The notes beneath the pieces were generated by a model that had not been told where the DNA came from, did no database searches, and was given only the letters and a program-made list of their open reading frames with translations. Positions 17,637 through 18,272 of a stretch of DNA of 18,272 nucleotides are shown piece after piece. The stretch lies in contig JALLPB010000292.1 in the NCBI GenBank assembly GCA_036939975.1, positions 1 to 18,272 on the forward strand, in the 5' to 3' direction. How positions within the stretch are numbered: the first letter of the stretch is position 1; each line of letters begins with the position of its first letter. This DNA is from Cyclostephanos tholiformis (lineage: Eukaryota > Bacillariophyta > Thalassiosirophyceae > Thalassiosirales > Thalassiosiraceae). Made by a program: the position numbers and the translations under genes.

Positions 17637-18272
17637 TATGCTGTTTATACTCCACGGAGACACGATATGCAACCCGTTAATTCCCGACCAATTGCTTTGT
17701 CAGTGCGCGCGGTTCATGCATGGACTGCCTATGTCATGGGCAACAGAGAGATGGTGCACTTGTCACACTCCGACCTCTCCTGTCGAATTATGGTAACTGT
17801 GAAAATTGTCGAACGAGTTCGACCTCTGCGAGCCCCGTTTCTGCGATTTTCAGGTGTGGCGTGGCTATGGGTTCGGATGGGATGGGGGGGTCCATTATTC
17901 ATGTGGTCTTCTTGAATGAAATCGTGTGACCCCCCAAAATCCCTCGCATTGGTGGGGATGGGGAAAGGCTAGTTTTTAATATTGATTCCGTCTTAGCTTC
18001 ACCAAAAAATCTCACACGAGTTCGACACGGAAAAAAATTGGAAAAGGCGCCAGAGATTCTTTCTACAACTCTCGCCAATTTTTTGCCTCCCTAGCCTAGG
18101 TACTCCCGTCGGACACGAGGTCGAAGCATAACGCATAATTGCGAGAAAATAATAAGCGCTTTCCGAAAATTTGCTATCTTCATTTTATTTCTACATGTCG
18201 GGGGTTTCGCCAAAACGTAGGACTTCCTACAGTAGTTTAGCCAAAATATTTTATCTATTCCGGTAATATGAG
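17637..18272. promoter_or_regulatory. Upstream flank of the PDZ membrane protein gene
   Basis: No gene is recognisable in these 636 bases. They should contain the promoter and 5' UTR of the minus-strand gene ending at 15586. Overlapping plus-strand frames between 17497 and 17929 run antisense to exon 1 and lack protein character. AT-rich sequence with A-runs fills 17990-18272. No core promoter element is clear. Confidence 0.4.

Noticed and set aside
17055..17672. Start of the PDZ protein at 17672
   Set aside because: The codon there is TTG. The first in-frame ATG at 17636 also begins directly with a signal-peptide-like sequence.

Overview
This is nuclear DNA from a eukaryote, most likely a diatom and probably a centric one. 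Four things point there: a single-pass membrane protein with an intracellular PDZ domain of a type I know from diatom genomes; genes with no or very short introns; a syntaxin-6-type SNARE and a CXC/CRC-domain protein; and coding regions packed with trinucleotide runs (CAT, GAC, TCG) that give His, Asp, Ser and Thr tracts. No bacterial operon signals are present. The organism assignment is inference, since no database search was possible.

Layout, left to right. Bases 1-1000 hold only weak minus-strand coding traces. A long intronless minus-strand gene (1001-3637) encodes a tesmin/TSO1/LIN54-like CXC protein. Its upstream flank carries a 19-bp tandem duplication (3737-3774) and then a 637-bp foldback element (4067-4703) with ~200-bp inverted arms, containing six of the window's seven copies of a 20-bp near-palindrome. 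From about 4700 to 10900 is a CpG-poor block with no intact gene. Its core is a decayed pogo-type (DDE_1) transposase on the minus strand, cut in two (8157-8700 and 5817-6345) by a second, 1807-bp element (6348-8154) with 14-bp inverted ends and a TA target duplication.

Bases 11189-12540 (minus) encode a syntaxin 6/10-type Qc-SNARE. Its two halves lie in different frames that meet at a run of 37 C (poly-G in the mRNA). A 754-bp divergent intergenic region separates it from a nitroreductase-fold protein (13295-15178, plus) with a hydrophobic N-terminus and a very long low-complexity leader. Converging on that gene is a three-exon minus-strand gene (15586-17636) for a 607-residue type I membrane protein: signal peptide, ectodomain, Thr/Pro stalk, Cys-rich motif, transmembrane helix, cytoplasmic tail and PDZ domain. 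The last ~640 bases are its upstream flank, and I see no further gene there.

The genes do not form a pathway. They are ordinary eukaryotic neighbours: a putative transcriptional regulator, a trafficking SNARE, a flavoenzyme and a receptor-like protein. The most notable structures are the nested transposons with a deamination-like decay pattern, the modular foldback element, the homopolymer frameshift in the SNARE gene, and the PDZ receptor-like protein, which can only be read after splicing.
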